Origin: Posidonia oceanica
Taxonomy: Eukaryota > Streptophyta > Magnoliopsida > Alismatales > Posidoniaceae
Direction: 5' to 3'
Length of the DNA: 64,000 bases
Assembly (NCBI GenBank): GCA_037176725.1
Contig: JAZBRS010000035.1
Location: 50,354,001 to 50,418,000, forward strand
Shown here: in pieces, positions 1 through 9,119 of the stretch
Layout of the letters: every line of letters begins with the position of its first letter
Position numbering within the stretch: position 1 is the first letter of the stretch
Notes under the pieces: generated by a model
What the model was told of the DNA's origin: nothing
The model's database searches: none
Seen by the model: only the letters and a program-made list of their open reading frames with translations
Program-made: the position numbers and the translations under genes

Positions 1-357
1 CTGTTGGCAGTCTTGAGTGGAGAGTCCAGTCAGTTGGTTCAGGACTCAGAGATATCCGTCGCGCCTCATGAAAACAGGCGGCCCCAAGATCTTTGAAAAG
101 CCACAGATCCGACGCACCTCTTCCAGTGTAGGTGTCAGCTCAGTCTTGTTGAAACGGAAGACATGATGCGCCGGCTTCCAGAATCTCGCGGCAGCACACA
201 GAAGGTGGCGGCTGACCTTCACATCAGCAGCCTTTAGCAGCTTGGTTGGTATGCCCCACAGGCGCAGCTTCTCACAGTCTACCTGAGTGAGCCTGCCGAT
301 CCATTCTCGTAGGGCTTCCGAGCATTGTGAGGGAGTCAGCAGAGTAGGAAAACCCAT
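1..357 (-). pseudogene. E1 accessory ORF (plant-mobile-domain/DUF7745-like), broken and cut by window edge
   Basis: N-terminal part of the accessory protein that is intact in E3 (41003-42205) and E4 (62208-63410). I place the start at the ATG at 355-357 because MGFPTL is shared by all three copies and matches their common start. An in-frame TGA at 46-48 ends translation after 103 residues. The E4 copy has CGA (Arg) there, so the break is a C-to-T transition at a CpG. The frame continues past the stop to the window edge. The open frame extends upstream of the ATG to 528, as in the other copies. Naming by domain is from memory and only moderately sure. Confidence 0.75.
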
Positions 358-1127
358 TATACTGGTTGCAGAAGACAGGCTGATTACTGCAATGCTTGAG
401 GTACCTGCTATCAATAGACAGTCAGATCTCGCAGGTATATAATCTTTGACAACAAGCAGAAACTGAGACTGGAAATGTAGTTCCAATATGCATTCAGCAG
501 TTGATAACAGAACATAGCAATTAAGCACAAAGAGAATTGGCAGCAGTCCGGTAAATGCGGGGGCGAGGGCCGGCAGGTGATCTGGACCAGCGCAGCTTGA
601 GTGTCGTCAATGTGCCTCTGCTGGGGAGAAATACTGCCTTAGGACCTGAGCGTGTTGCAGAGCGGAGAAATTGGCGAAAGGAAAGAAAGAAGATGCATGA
701 ATGCAAGATGCTAGTGATATGCTTATGAAGATGAGTATTATGCTTAGATGGATGGACATGCTTGGGTGGATGGGTATGCTAGGGTGCCCTCAGCATACAG
801 AGTGCTTTGGTGCCTGCTGCAGAGGAAGGGAGTGGTCCTTGACTCACTGGGTCCTACTCAGACTCTCGGCTTATTGGTGGCGCTCCGGAACAGGTTGTTG
901 GCATTATAGGTGGTGATGTGGTGAGGACAGGCTACTGGCTGCACTCTCAGGACCCACACCTATTCTTTTCAGCTCTCTTTTTTTTGAAGGGTTCCTCCCT
1001 CATAGGTATGCAGTCTTTCTCTGCCCCTAGTTAGGAGAAGGTATGTGTTTGCTCTTGGGAGGATGCGGTAGACCCCTTTTCCAGGCTTGACATGCTGGGG
1101 ATCTCTAGTAAAGCATGGGGGATAACG

Positions 1128-1310
1128 GTGCCTGGTGTTTTTTTGGCTAGCTTTCCCCTTTTCTTCTCTCTCTTTTTTTTTGTTTTGCTTGCTTTTCTCC
1201 TTTTTTTGTTTTTGTTTTTGTTCTATCTCTTTTTTTCTTCTTTCCCTTTCTTTTTTTTTTTTGATCTCTTCTTTTTTTTTTTCAGGCTTTTGCTATCCCC
1301 ATTCTGGCGG
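1128..1310 (-). other. Long homopurine tract on sense strand (candidate internal polypurine tract)
   Basis: The plus strand is almost pure T/C with T runs up to 14, so the element RNA is almost pure A/G here. E3 has an equivalent tract at 42757-43060 in the same place between pol and the accessory ORF, although the sequence is not the same. It could serve as a second start for plus-strand DNA, like a central polypurine tract. The role is inferred. Confidence 0.5.
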
Positions 1311-1674
1311 CAAAAGAAGGGTGCTTGAATTGTAATGGATTTAGGCTTTGGGTTTGCTGTGTGATGGGTAGAAGGAGCAGGGTTAGACTGCACACCCCTA
1401 TCTCTAGGGCCGGCTTCTGTCTTCGTCTTCTGTTCCTTGGATGTGCCCAAACCTAGATGTCTATTCTCACTTTTTTCAAGCTCACAACCTAACATTTTTT
1501 CTCCCTCAGAGGTGTATGTCCTTGTGAGATTGGGCAGTTCGCCTGTCCTTATTGGTGGTGGCTCCCTCACTTGCTAAGACATCTAAGTAGTGCCGGGTGA
1601 GGCAGGGTGACTCTTTCCAGAGCAGGCAAGCACTTCCGGTTGTCATCACCGGGCAAAGGATGCAATGCTTGAGG

Positions 1675-1762
1675 GGATGACGATGATGATTTGAAAAGAA
1701 AGGGTGCAAGGGCTGAAAGGATGACGATGATGATTTGAAAAGAAAGGGTGCAAGAGGACGAG
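1675..1762. repeat. 44-bp direct tandem duplication
   Basis: Two adjacent copies of a 44-bp segment containing GATGACGATGATGATTTG begin at 1675 and 1719. E3 does not have the duplication at the matching place. Confidence 0.85.
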
Positions 1763-1811
1763 AATGCAGGTGCGGGTAGGAGAAGGGCATCTGCAACGGG
1801 GCCGTTTTCAG

Positions 1812-4800
1812 CTACTGATAGTATTTCTTCAGATAGCAGAGGTTGACTGGCTCAGACTGCTCGACCTGGTCCATATCCTCGAGGGTTACAGTGCCTCCTG
1901 AAAAGATCTGCTTGACCACAAAGGGGCCACGCCAATTGGGTCGGAATTTCCCTCGACCATCAGGCAAATGAATGGCGCGCAAGACAAGGTCCCCTGGCTG
2001 GAAGCTTCTGGGCTGGACCTTCTTCAAGAATGCTCTGGCCATCCGCTTCTGATAGCAGTGAGCGTTGTGCATGGCTTGCAATCTGCGCTCATCAATTAAG
2101 TTCAGTTGGACGCAGCGGTCTTCGACCCATTCTGCTTCTTCCAACTCAGCTTCCCGCAGGATCCGCAGGGAGGGGATCTCCACTTCAACAGGTAACACCG
2201 CTTCCATGCCGTACACCAGAGAGTACGGGGTGGCTCCTGTAGAGGTCCGGATTGATGTCTTGTACGCCCAGAGCGCGTACGGGAGCTTATCGTGCCAATC
2301 CTTGTGGATTTCTGCCATTTTCTTTAGAATCTTGACAATGTTCTTGTTTGCAGACTCCACTGCTCCGTTCATCTGAGGCCGATAAGGCGAGGATCGATGG
2401 TGCTTGATCTTGAGACTATGCAGGTATTCTTCGATCCTTTTGGCAATAAAGTTTGAGCCGTTATCAGAGATGACAGAGTGCGGGACCCCATATCGGGCAA
2501 CAATATTGTTTCTGATAAATTTTTCTGTTGCCGCAGCGGTGACTGTCTTGTAAGAAGCTGCTTCCACCCACTTGGTAAAGTAATCGATCGCTACCAGAAT
2601 ATAACGATGACCATTTGAAGCAGCAGGGTGGATGGCGCCGATGACATCGATCCCCCAAGTGGAGAAAGGCCATGGCGAAGACATGTTGTGCAGCTGATGC
2701 GGAGGGGCCTTGATGAAGTTTCCATGGATTTGACAGTTGTGGCATCTACGCACGAACCGGCAGCAGTCGGCTTCCATGTTCTGCCAGAAATAACCTTGCA
2801 GCATGATCTTCTTGGCCAGGAGGACGCCGTTCATGTGCGGGCCACAGGTCCCCGCATGCACTTGAAGCATCAGCGTGTCAGCCTCCGATTTGTTTAGACA
2901 GCGCAGTAGCATCTGATTGTATGACCTTCTGTACAGTTGTCCGGCCCCCAACACATATTTTGACGCCAGACGCGCCAAGGTCCTCTTGTCTATTGCCGTG
3001 GTATCAGGAGGAAAGCTACCAGACTCCAGGAAGGATTTTATGTCTTGATACCAGGGCTGCCCCTTTGCGGGATCCGCTTCCTCTATGCTCAGGCAATATG
3101 CAGGCTGTTCAATGCGAGTGACTGATACATCCATAGTGCTGTCTTCTGAAATGGTGAGCCAGGATGCCAGAGTTGCTAGTGCGTCTGCATACGCGTTCTT
3201 TGCTCTGTTCAGGTACGTGAAGCGGATGCTCTTGAATTTTTCCATCAGCCTCAGCAGGTGTTCGTGATACGGCACAAGTTTGGGATCTTTTGTCTTCCAA
3301 TCGCCGTTCACTTGAGAAATCACCAGCATGGCATCGCCGTGCACATGCAGCTTCTGCGCCTCATGCTCGAGGGCGACTTTCAACCCCAGGATGCACGCTT
3401 CGTATTCTGCTTCGTTGTTCGTGCAGGTGAAAGTCAGCTTCCTTGCGAAAGGAGTCATCTGTCCTTGGGGCGTGGTCAGTACTACGTCTACGCCTCGGCC
3501 CTTCTTGTTGACTGCACCATCAAAGTAGAGCTGCCATTCCTCTACTTCTTCAGGATCTTTCTGCTCAGAGTCCTCCATTGCAAAAAGAATGTCTTCATCA
3601 GGGAACTGCGTCTGGAGGGGTTGGTATTCAGGCAGAGGGAGGTCAGCAAGATGGTCTGCCATTGCTTGACCATTCATGGACTTCTGTGTGACAAAGGTGA
3701 TGTCGTACTGAGACAATAACACCTGCCACTTAGCACATCTGCCCACCATGGCCGGCTTCTGAAAGAGGAACTTGATGGGATCATGCCGGCATAAGAGCTG
3801 CACTGGGTATGCCATCAGGTAGTGCCTCAACTTCTGTGCAGCCCAGACAAGTGACAAGCAAGTCTTCTCTAGTGTTGTGTACCTGGCTTCACATTCATTA
3901 AACTTCTTGCTCAGGTAGTAGATGGCGCGCTCCTTCCTACCAGATTCGTCATGTTGGCCCAAGACGGCGCCCATGGAATGCTGCGTGGTAGAAAGGTAGA
4001 GAAGTAAGGGTCTCCCTGGCGTAGGCGGGACCAGGACAGGAGGCTTGATCAATAGCTGCTTGATCTTGGCAAATGCAGTTTGACACTCCTCGCTCCAGTG
4101 AATCTGCGCATTCTTCCTCAAGAGCTTGAATATGGGTTCACAGATGGGCGTAAGCTGTGCAATGAAGCGACTGATATATTGTAAACGCCCAAGCAGACTT
4201 CTGACTTCCTTTTCAGTCCTGGGGGGTGGCATGTCCACGATGGCTTGTGCTTTCAACGGGTCCACCTCAATCCCCCTTTGGCTAACAATGTAGCCGAGCA
4301 ATTTGCCAGAAGATACCCCGAATACGCACTTCTTGGGATTCAAGCGCAGCTTGTACTTCCGTAGACGGTCAAAGAGCTTTCTGAGACAGGCAAGATGATC
4401 CTCGGGCTCTTTGGTTTTGGCAATCATATCGTCTACATAGACCTCCACTTCTTGGTGCATGAGGTCGTGGAATAGCGCAGTCATGGCCCTCTGATAGGTT
4501 GCACCAGCATTCTTCAGGCCGAACGGCATGACTTGGTAGCAGAAGACTCCCCAAGGGGTAATGAATGAAGTCTTTTCCATGACCTCTTCTGCCATTTTGA
4601 TCTGATTGTATCCAGAGAAGCCGTCCATGAAGGAGAGCATTTTGTGGCCCGCTGTATTGTCGACTAGGACGTCAATGTGAGGCAATGGAAAGTCGTCCTT
4701 GGGACTCGCCTTGTTCAGGTCCCTGTAGTTGATGCAGATTCGGATTCGGCCATCTTTCTTGGGCACAGGTACAATGTTTGCCAGCCATTCAGGGTAAAGA

Positions 4801-5444
4801 ACGACCTTTAGAAAGTTGACTCCAAGCTGCTTCATTATTTCTTCTTTGATCATGAGCAGCCACTGCGGTCGCCATCTTCTTAGCTTCTGCTTTACTGGCT
4901 TGGCATCCGGATTTAAGGGCAGATTGTGCACCACTATCTCTATATCAAGGCCGACCATGTCTTCATAACTCCAGGCGAAGACATCCGCATATTCCCTCAG
5001 GAATGCAATGAATTCTGCTCGAGCCTGGGCGGACAGCTGGGCACTGATGCAAACTTCTCTGACTTCCTCAGCTGTGCCAATGTTAACAACCTCCGTTTCT
5101 TCTTCAACATGGAGGTTGGGGCCTTCTGGGTCGTCGTCATAGGGCCGGAACTTGGGCAAAGGTTCGTCAGTCTCATCTATGCCCGTATCATCCTCTTCTC
5201 CATAAGCAATAAGTTCTGAGAGGATCTCTTTCTCAAAAGAAGGACTTGCAATGTCGAAAGAGTGCATGTGTTCCGCTGCTTGGCCCTGGTGATGCTTCAG
5301 GATGGTCACGCTCACTCGAGTATTCTTGTAGCCTCGGTGCGCGACCTCCGTCCCAGCAACTCCTTCTGCTATTTGCTCTGGCCTGACTGATTCTGCTGAG
5401 TGCTCTGCTGAGGGCTCAACTGATTCTGCTGTTGATACTGCTGA
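1812..5444 (-). CDS. pol: E1 pol: reverse transcriptase, RNase H, archaeal-type RNase H, integrase
   Basis: Open segment of 1,210 codons ending in TAG at 1812-1814, in the same frame as the upstream gag-pro and separated from it by the TAG at 5445-5447. In order: RT with LP-type fingers and the YVDD catalytic motif at about 4450-4426 and MPFGLKNA just before it; the Ty3-type RNase H (about 4015-3635, ending AMADHLADLP); a second RNase H with YFDGA, NNEAEYEA and NAYADALA motifs (about 3535-3150), typical of the Tat lineage; an HHCC zinc-binding integrase N-terminus (about 2870-2725); the DDE core with GIDVIG (about 2660), ISDNG (about 2475) and the glutamate in GAVES (about 2360); and a GPF-containing C-terminus near 1930. 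All catalytic motifs are present, so the segment looks competent except for the stop in front of it. Confidence 0.93.
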   Translation of the reverse strand, partial: SAVSTAESVEPSAEHSAESVRPEQIAEGVAGTEVAHRGYKNTRVSVTILKHHQGQAAEHMHSFDIASPSFEKEILSELIAYGEEDDTGIDETDEPLPKFRPYDDDPEGPNLHVEEETEVVNIGTAEEVREVCISAQLSAQARAEFIAFLREYADVFAWSYEDMVGLDIEIVVHNLPLNPDAKPVKQKLRRWRPQWLLMIKEEIMKQLGVNFLKVVLYPEWLANIVPVPKKDGRIRICINYRDLNKASPKDDFPLPHIDVLVDNTAGHKMLSFMDGFSGYNQIKMAEEVMEKTSFITPWGVFCYQVMPFGLKNAGATYQRAMTALFHDLMHQEVEVYVDDMIAKTKEPEDHLACLRKLFDRLRKYKLRLNPKKCVFGVSSGKLLGYIVSQRGIEVDPLKAQAIVDMPPPRTEKEVRSLLGRLQYISRFIAQLTPICEPIFKLLRKNAQIHWSEECQTAFAKIKQLLIKPPVLVPPTPGRPLLLYLSTTQHSMGAVLGQHDESGRKERAIYYLSKKFNECEARYTTLEKTCLSLVWAAQKLRHYLMAYPVQLLCRHDPIKFLFQKPAMVGRCAKWQVLLSQYDITFVTQKSMNGQAMADHLADLPLPEYQPLQTQFPDEDILFAMEDSEQKDPEEVEEWQLYFDGAVNKKGRGVDVVLTTPQGQMTPFARKLTFTCTNNEAEYEACILGLKVALEHEAQKLHVHGDAMLVISQVNGDWKTKDPKLVPYHEHLLRLMEKFKSIRFTYLNRAKNAYADALATLASWLTISEDSTMDVSVTRIEQPAYCLSIEEADPAKGQPWYQDIKSFLESGSFPPDTTAIDKRTLARLASKYVLGAGQLYRRSYNQMLLRCLNKSEADTLMLQVHAGTCGPHMNGVLLAKKIMLQGYFWQNMEADCCRFVRRCHNCQIHGNFIKAPPHQLHNMSSPWPFSTWGIDVIGAIHPAASNGHRYILVAIDYFTKWVEAASYKTVTAAATEKFIRNNIVARYGVPHSVISDNGSNFIAKRIEEYLHSLKIKHHRSSPYRPQMNGAVESANKNIVKILKKMAEIHKDWHDKLPYALWAYKTSIRTSTGATPYSLVYGMEAVLPVEVEIPSLRILREAELEEAEWVEDRCVQLNLIDERRLQAMHNAHCYQKRMARAFLKKVQPRSFQPGDLVLRAIHLPDGRGKFRPNWRGPFVVKQIFSGGTVTLEDMDQVEQSEPVNLCYLKKYYQ

Positions 5445-8400
5445 CTACTCTGCTGACTGTGCTGCTGAGGCTGCTGAGGCATTCTGTTCTGCTGCTGCTG
5501 TATTTACTGCTGATGCTCCCCCCTCTGGGTCCCCTAGGGTGCTTGTGGAGGATGTGCCGGACTGGTGGCTGATCTGGTCACTGCCGCTTGATGCATTGCT
5601 CAGGTGAGGCATGGGTTGCACAAACCACCTAGACCCGCCTTCAGGTTGAAGAGTGATGAGCTCATCTGGTCTAGGGGAGTCCGGCGCTGCTGAGTCTTCT
5701 AGAACCATGATAGAAGCATGGTCCTCTTGCAGAGGAGGATCCGTGACTACGGCTTTTCCTTTCCTTTCTGCAGTTTGGTGATCTGCCAGGTCTTCTGTTA
5801 TTGACTGGAGTTGTTCTTGATAGAGCAACTCTAAGTCGGACATCCAAGAATCGACCTGGGCTTCTATCGCCGCTCCTTCTTCCTCGTCCGAGGGGGAGTC
5901 GACGTAGTAGGCGCCGGGGGCCTGCGGCACTGGCCCGACTGCAAGATGGATCGCCGCCCTTGGAGTCTGCATGATCTGGTTCACGGGCGCGTCCGCTAAC
6001 GGCAGTTCAGATGTAGAAGGCCCAAATGGACAAGTCAGCGGTGCTACTGATGGATAAGCTTCCAGGGTCACTGCTGGAGCATAAACAGGGGTGCTCTTCA
6101 GAGGGCTCAAGGGCCTGGAGAATGTAGTGCTCAGTTGGCCTTTTGTATCGGGCCGTGACTGAGAGAGTGCAGCCTCTGACGCCATAGGGCCTTGCCATGA
6201 GAGCTGCTGCAGGTCGTCAGGAGAATGCGGAGCGGACTGCGCCAGCTGCATTCCTGAAGATGATGTTGAGGGAGCAGGCTGGGCCTCGCTGCTGACTGAG
6301 TTGATGGACTGCCCCTCCAGAGATAGGGGCAGTGGCACTGATGTTGTTGTGACCGCTGGTAGCATACTTGGTTCTGCCAAAGGGAGTGTCTCTGACTCCT
6401 GCACTGCTGCTGACTGATCTTGAGAAGCTGATGTGGCTGCTAAAAGATGAGAACTTGAATCTGCCACAGGGCCTGCTGAACTGCCTGCTGTTTCTGCCAG
6501 AGGGGGAGCTGAATAAACTGACTGTGGGGCCTCTGCTCTGGCCACTGTTTCTGCTGAGTTGATTGGGACTGCCTCTGTTGCATCAGACTGCTCCTCATCC
6601 GAGTAGTAGTCCTCAATACACACCCAATCCTCTGCCGGCGCTGTGGCTTGGTGGTCGGTTGATCCCAGAATTCCTGCGCTGGTAAAGTTAGTGAGGTCTC
6701 TGGGAATGGCTGGCGCACGATCTTTGAGCTGGAAGCAGTGATCTTCGTTGAGCTTTGGTTCGTAGCCGAGGCCTTCAGATTTCCTTCGCTCCACTGCTAC
6801 GATCGGCTCCGCGATCCCTTGGCCGTGACGCCCGAGCGGCGTACCCTTTATGTAACCCCACCTGTGACATACATTCTCGACCATTCGAAAGGGGTTATTG
6901 TGAACGGTCAAGGAGTTGACACGTTCAAGATCAGGAACGAAGTTAACTGGCTCGCACCGGTTAACGCGATATAGGGCTTCAGAAGTCTCGGGGTCAAATG
7001 GGATAGATTGCGAAGATACGGGAGAGACTGCTTCGATCCGCTCCTTCTCAAAGTTCTCCGCCATGACGACGATGACATCATCGCCACGACGGTACTTTAT
7101 CATTCGATGGAGGGTCGAAGGAAGGACCTGATGCTTGTGGAGCCAAGGGCGCCCAAGCAGAAGATTGAAGTTAGGCTTTAAGTCGACGACATAGAATTCT
7201 ACGTCGAAGACGACCGGACCGATAGCCAGAGGGATAATCAGGATCCCTAGAGCGTCATGGTGAGTGTTGTCAAAAGCAGTCATTCCCTTCACGGCTGGCG
7301 TGATATCCTCGGCTTTGAATCCGAGCTTGGTTGCTGTACGCAAGGGGCAGACATTAAGGCCTGACCCGTTATCAACCAGTGTTAGGGGAATGCGAAAGTT
7401 TTTGAACTGCACCGTGACGAACAGGGGCTGGTTGTGATTAATCCCTGCCGGAGGCAGCTCATCACTCGTGAAAGAGATGACCTGGGGCTCCGCGATTAAC
7501 CCAACCATGCTCTCCAAGGCAGAAGGCTCAATGGACTGGGACACACGAGCAGCTTGGAACACGCGAAGAAAAGCCTCGCGGTGCTCGGCAGAAGTGTGGA
7601 TCAAATCCCAGATGGAGATGTCGGCTTTAACCTTCTTAAGCTGGGAAGTTAGGTCTGCTTTAGGTTGGCTTCTCCTAGGAGTTGGAGGGGTGATTCTAGC
7701 CGGTTCTAAAGGGGTAGTGGCAGGAAGCTGGGTTACTGCAGGTTGGCCAGGGGCTTGGCTAGTTACAGGCTGATCCGGGGTCGGATCTGCTAAGGGTTGG
7801 CCCGAGGGTGGGGGTATAACAGGTCCAGGGTGAGTTGGCCTAGTTGCCGGTGCTGGGGGCCTGTAAACCCTCCCCGATCGTGTTACTTCTGCGCACATTT
7901 TTGTGGCGTAGCTGTAAGGGACGCGATGGGTGTCCAGGGTCAAATTAATGACGACTGGAGCATGTGCTGCGAGCACAGGAGGGGTTACAAGGGGACCTAC
8001 AGGATGTTGAGGTCTAATTAGGGGATATGGTTGTTGGGGTGGGAAAGCTGGGGCAGGTTGAGGTCTGCCTAGAAGGTGTGGCTGAGGTCGCCCTAAAAGG
8101 TGGATGGGAGAACTAGGCTGGGCTCTAGCTAAGAGGTGTACAGGAGATTGAGCCTGAGGGAGCATGGTGGGGGGCGCGAGAGGGCGCTCTGGCCTGGCAC
8201 GCGGTCGGATCAAATGGATTCCCGACTCGGAGCCGGCAACTGCCGCCAAATAGAGACTGACTGGAAAAGGCTCAGAGATGTCAGAGATAAGATCAGAGGG
8301 GTCTACTACAGGAGTAGCAGGCCTAGAAGGAAAGACAGAGTGGACGCCTGAGGTTCCCGCCCCTCCCGGATAAGAGTGCTCCGGTAAAGGTTGGCGGACG

Positions 8401-9119
8401 ATGCCAGAATGCGGGGGAACAGCTGGAGATGCAGATGCATGAGTGCGTGCTTGAGTGGGTGCCTCGTGCGTGTCGATCACAATCGTTCCCGATTCGATCA
8501 AGTCCTGAATTGCATTCCGCAGGGAAAAGCAGTTATCCGTCGAATGCCCGACGCTTCGATGGAAATTGCAGAAGAGGTCCAGCCTAAACCAATGCGGCAG
8601 AGGGCTTGGCGGCGGACGAACCTCCGGGAACTTCAGGAGCGATGCCACCTTCGGCAAGATGTCCGTGAGTGGTTCCACCAGTGGGGTGAAATTCCTCCTT
8701 TCAGCGGGTGGTCTTCTTTGCCTTGGGTGCGAGCCTTGCTGAACCGGTGCGGCAGGATAGACCGGTCTAGCGGTGGTAGTGATGTGCGGTGTGTGCGGGT
8801 TCCTAGGTGCAGGAGCGTACACCATCTGAGCTGGGGCAGGCCGGGACGGCAAGCGAACAGGCGCAGCAGGAGAATCGACGAATGCAACAGCAGGTTTCGG
8901 CGAATCCTTCCTCTTCGGGCGGTTGTTGTTGCTGCCGCTGTTGTTGTTGTTGAAGGCGCTGCTGTTGACACTGTTGCTGCTGATCACTGCCTGCTTAGCG
9001 AACGCAGAGAGAGCTGGGAAGTTGCCACTCCACAAAGAACTCTCCACGCGCGCTCCAGCTCTGATGAGCGCCGCAAAAGTAGTGACTGGTTGGATGCTAA
9101 GCAGAGCTCCGAGAGACGG
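5445..9119 (-). CDS. E1 gag C-terminus, zinc knuckle, aspartic protease, G-patch and linker
   Basis: Open segment of 1,224 codons between two in-frame TAG codons (9120-9122 before it, 5445-5447 at its end). It carries a retroviral-type zinc knuckle of CHHC form (C-x2-H-x4-H-x4-C, 8570-8529), long Pro/Ala-rich stretches, a conserved block at about 7670-7500, the protease active site LVDNGSG at 7381-7361 with a later LLGRPWLH (about 7160-7137), and a G-patch (about 6890-6760, ending GLGYEP). From about 6750 to 5450 it is a Ser/Ala/Pro/Gln-rich low-complexity linker leading to RT. E3 reads straight through the position of the terminal TAG, so the stop is a mutation and not a designed gag/pol boundary. 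Confidence 0.88.
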   Translation of the reverse strand, partial: PSLGALLSIQPVTTFAALIRAGARVESSLWSGNFPALSAFAKQAVISSNSVNSSAFNNNNSGSNNNRPKRKDSPKPAVAFVDSPAAPVRLPSRPAPAQMVYAPAPRNPHTPHITTTARPVYPAAPVQQGSHPRQRRPPAERRNFTPLVEPLTDILPKVASLLKFPEVRPPPSPLPHWFRLDLFCNFHRSVGHSTDNCFSLRNAIQDLIESGTIVIDTHEAPTQARTHASASPAVPPHSGIVRQPLPEHSYPGGAGTSGVHSVFPSRPATPVVDPSDLISDISEPFPVSLYLAAVAGSESGIHLIRPRARPERPLAPPTMLPQAQSPVHLLARAQPSSPIHLLGRPQPHLLGRPQPAPAFPPQQPYPLIRPQHPVGPLVTPPVLAAHAPVVINLTLDTHRVPYSYATKMCAEVTRSGRVYRPPAPATRPTHPGPVIPPPSGQPLADPTPDQPVTSQAPGQPAVTQLPATTPLEPARITPPTPRRSQPKADLTSQLKKVKADISIWDLIHTSAEHREAFLRVFQAARVSQSIEPSALESMVGLIAEPQVISFTSDELPPAGINHNQPLFVTVQFKNFRIPLTLVDNGSGLNVCPLRTATKLGFKAEDITPAVKGMTAFDNTHHDALGILIIPLAIGPVVFDVEFYVVDLKPNFNLLLGRPWLHKHQVLPSTLHRMIKYRRGDDVIVVMAENFEKERIEAVSPVSSQSIPFDPETSEALYRVNRCEPVNFVPDLERVNSLTVHNNPFRMVENVCHRWGYIKGTPLGRHGQGIAEPIVAVERRKSEGLGYEPKLNEDHCFQLKDRAPAIPRDLTNFTSAGILGSTDHQATAPAEDWVCIEDYYSDEEQSDATEAVPINSAETVARAEAPQSVYSAPPLAETAGSSAGPVADSSSHLLAATSASQDQSAAVQESETLPLAEPSMLPAVTTTSVPLPLSLEGQSINSVSSEAQPAPSTSSSGMQLAQSAPHSPDDLQQLSWQGPMASEAALSQSRPDTKGQLSTTFSRPLSPLKSTPVYAPAVTLEAYPSVAPLTCPFGPSTSELPLADAPVNQIMQTPRAAIHLAVGPVPQAPGAYYVDSPSDEEEGAAIEAQVDSWMSDLELLYQEQLQSITEDLADHQTAERKGKAVVTDPPLQEDHASIMVLEDSAAPDSPRPDELITLQPEGGSRWFVQPMPHLSNASSGSDQISHQSGTSSTSTLGDPEGGASAVNTAAAEQNASAASAAQSAE

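Larger units (their letters stand above)
358..1811 (-). other. E1 spacer between pol and accessory ORF
   Basis: Noncoding in sense direction. It holds a polypurine tract on the sense strand (1128-1310), a 44-bp tandem duplication (1675-1762), and a block at about 1555-1655 that is recognisably shared with E3 (43245-43350), so parts are under constraint or recently shared. Short open frames here are Phe-rich or Lys/Glu-rich translations of the homopurine tract and are not genes. Confidence 0.6.
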
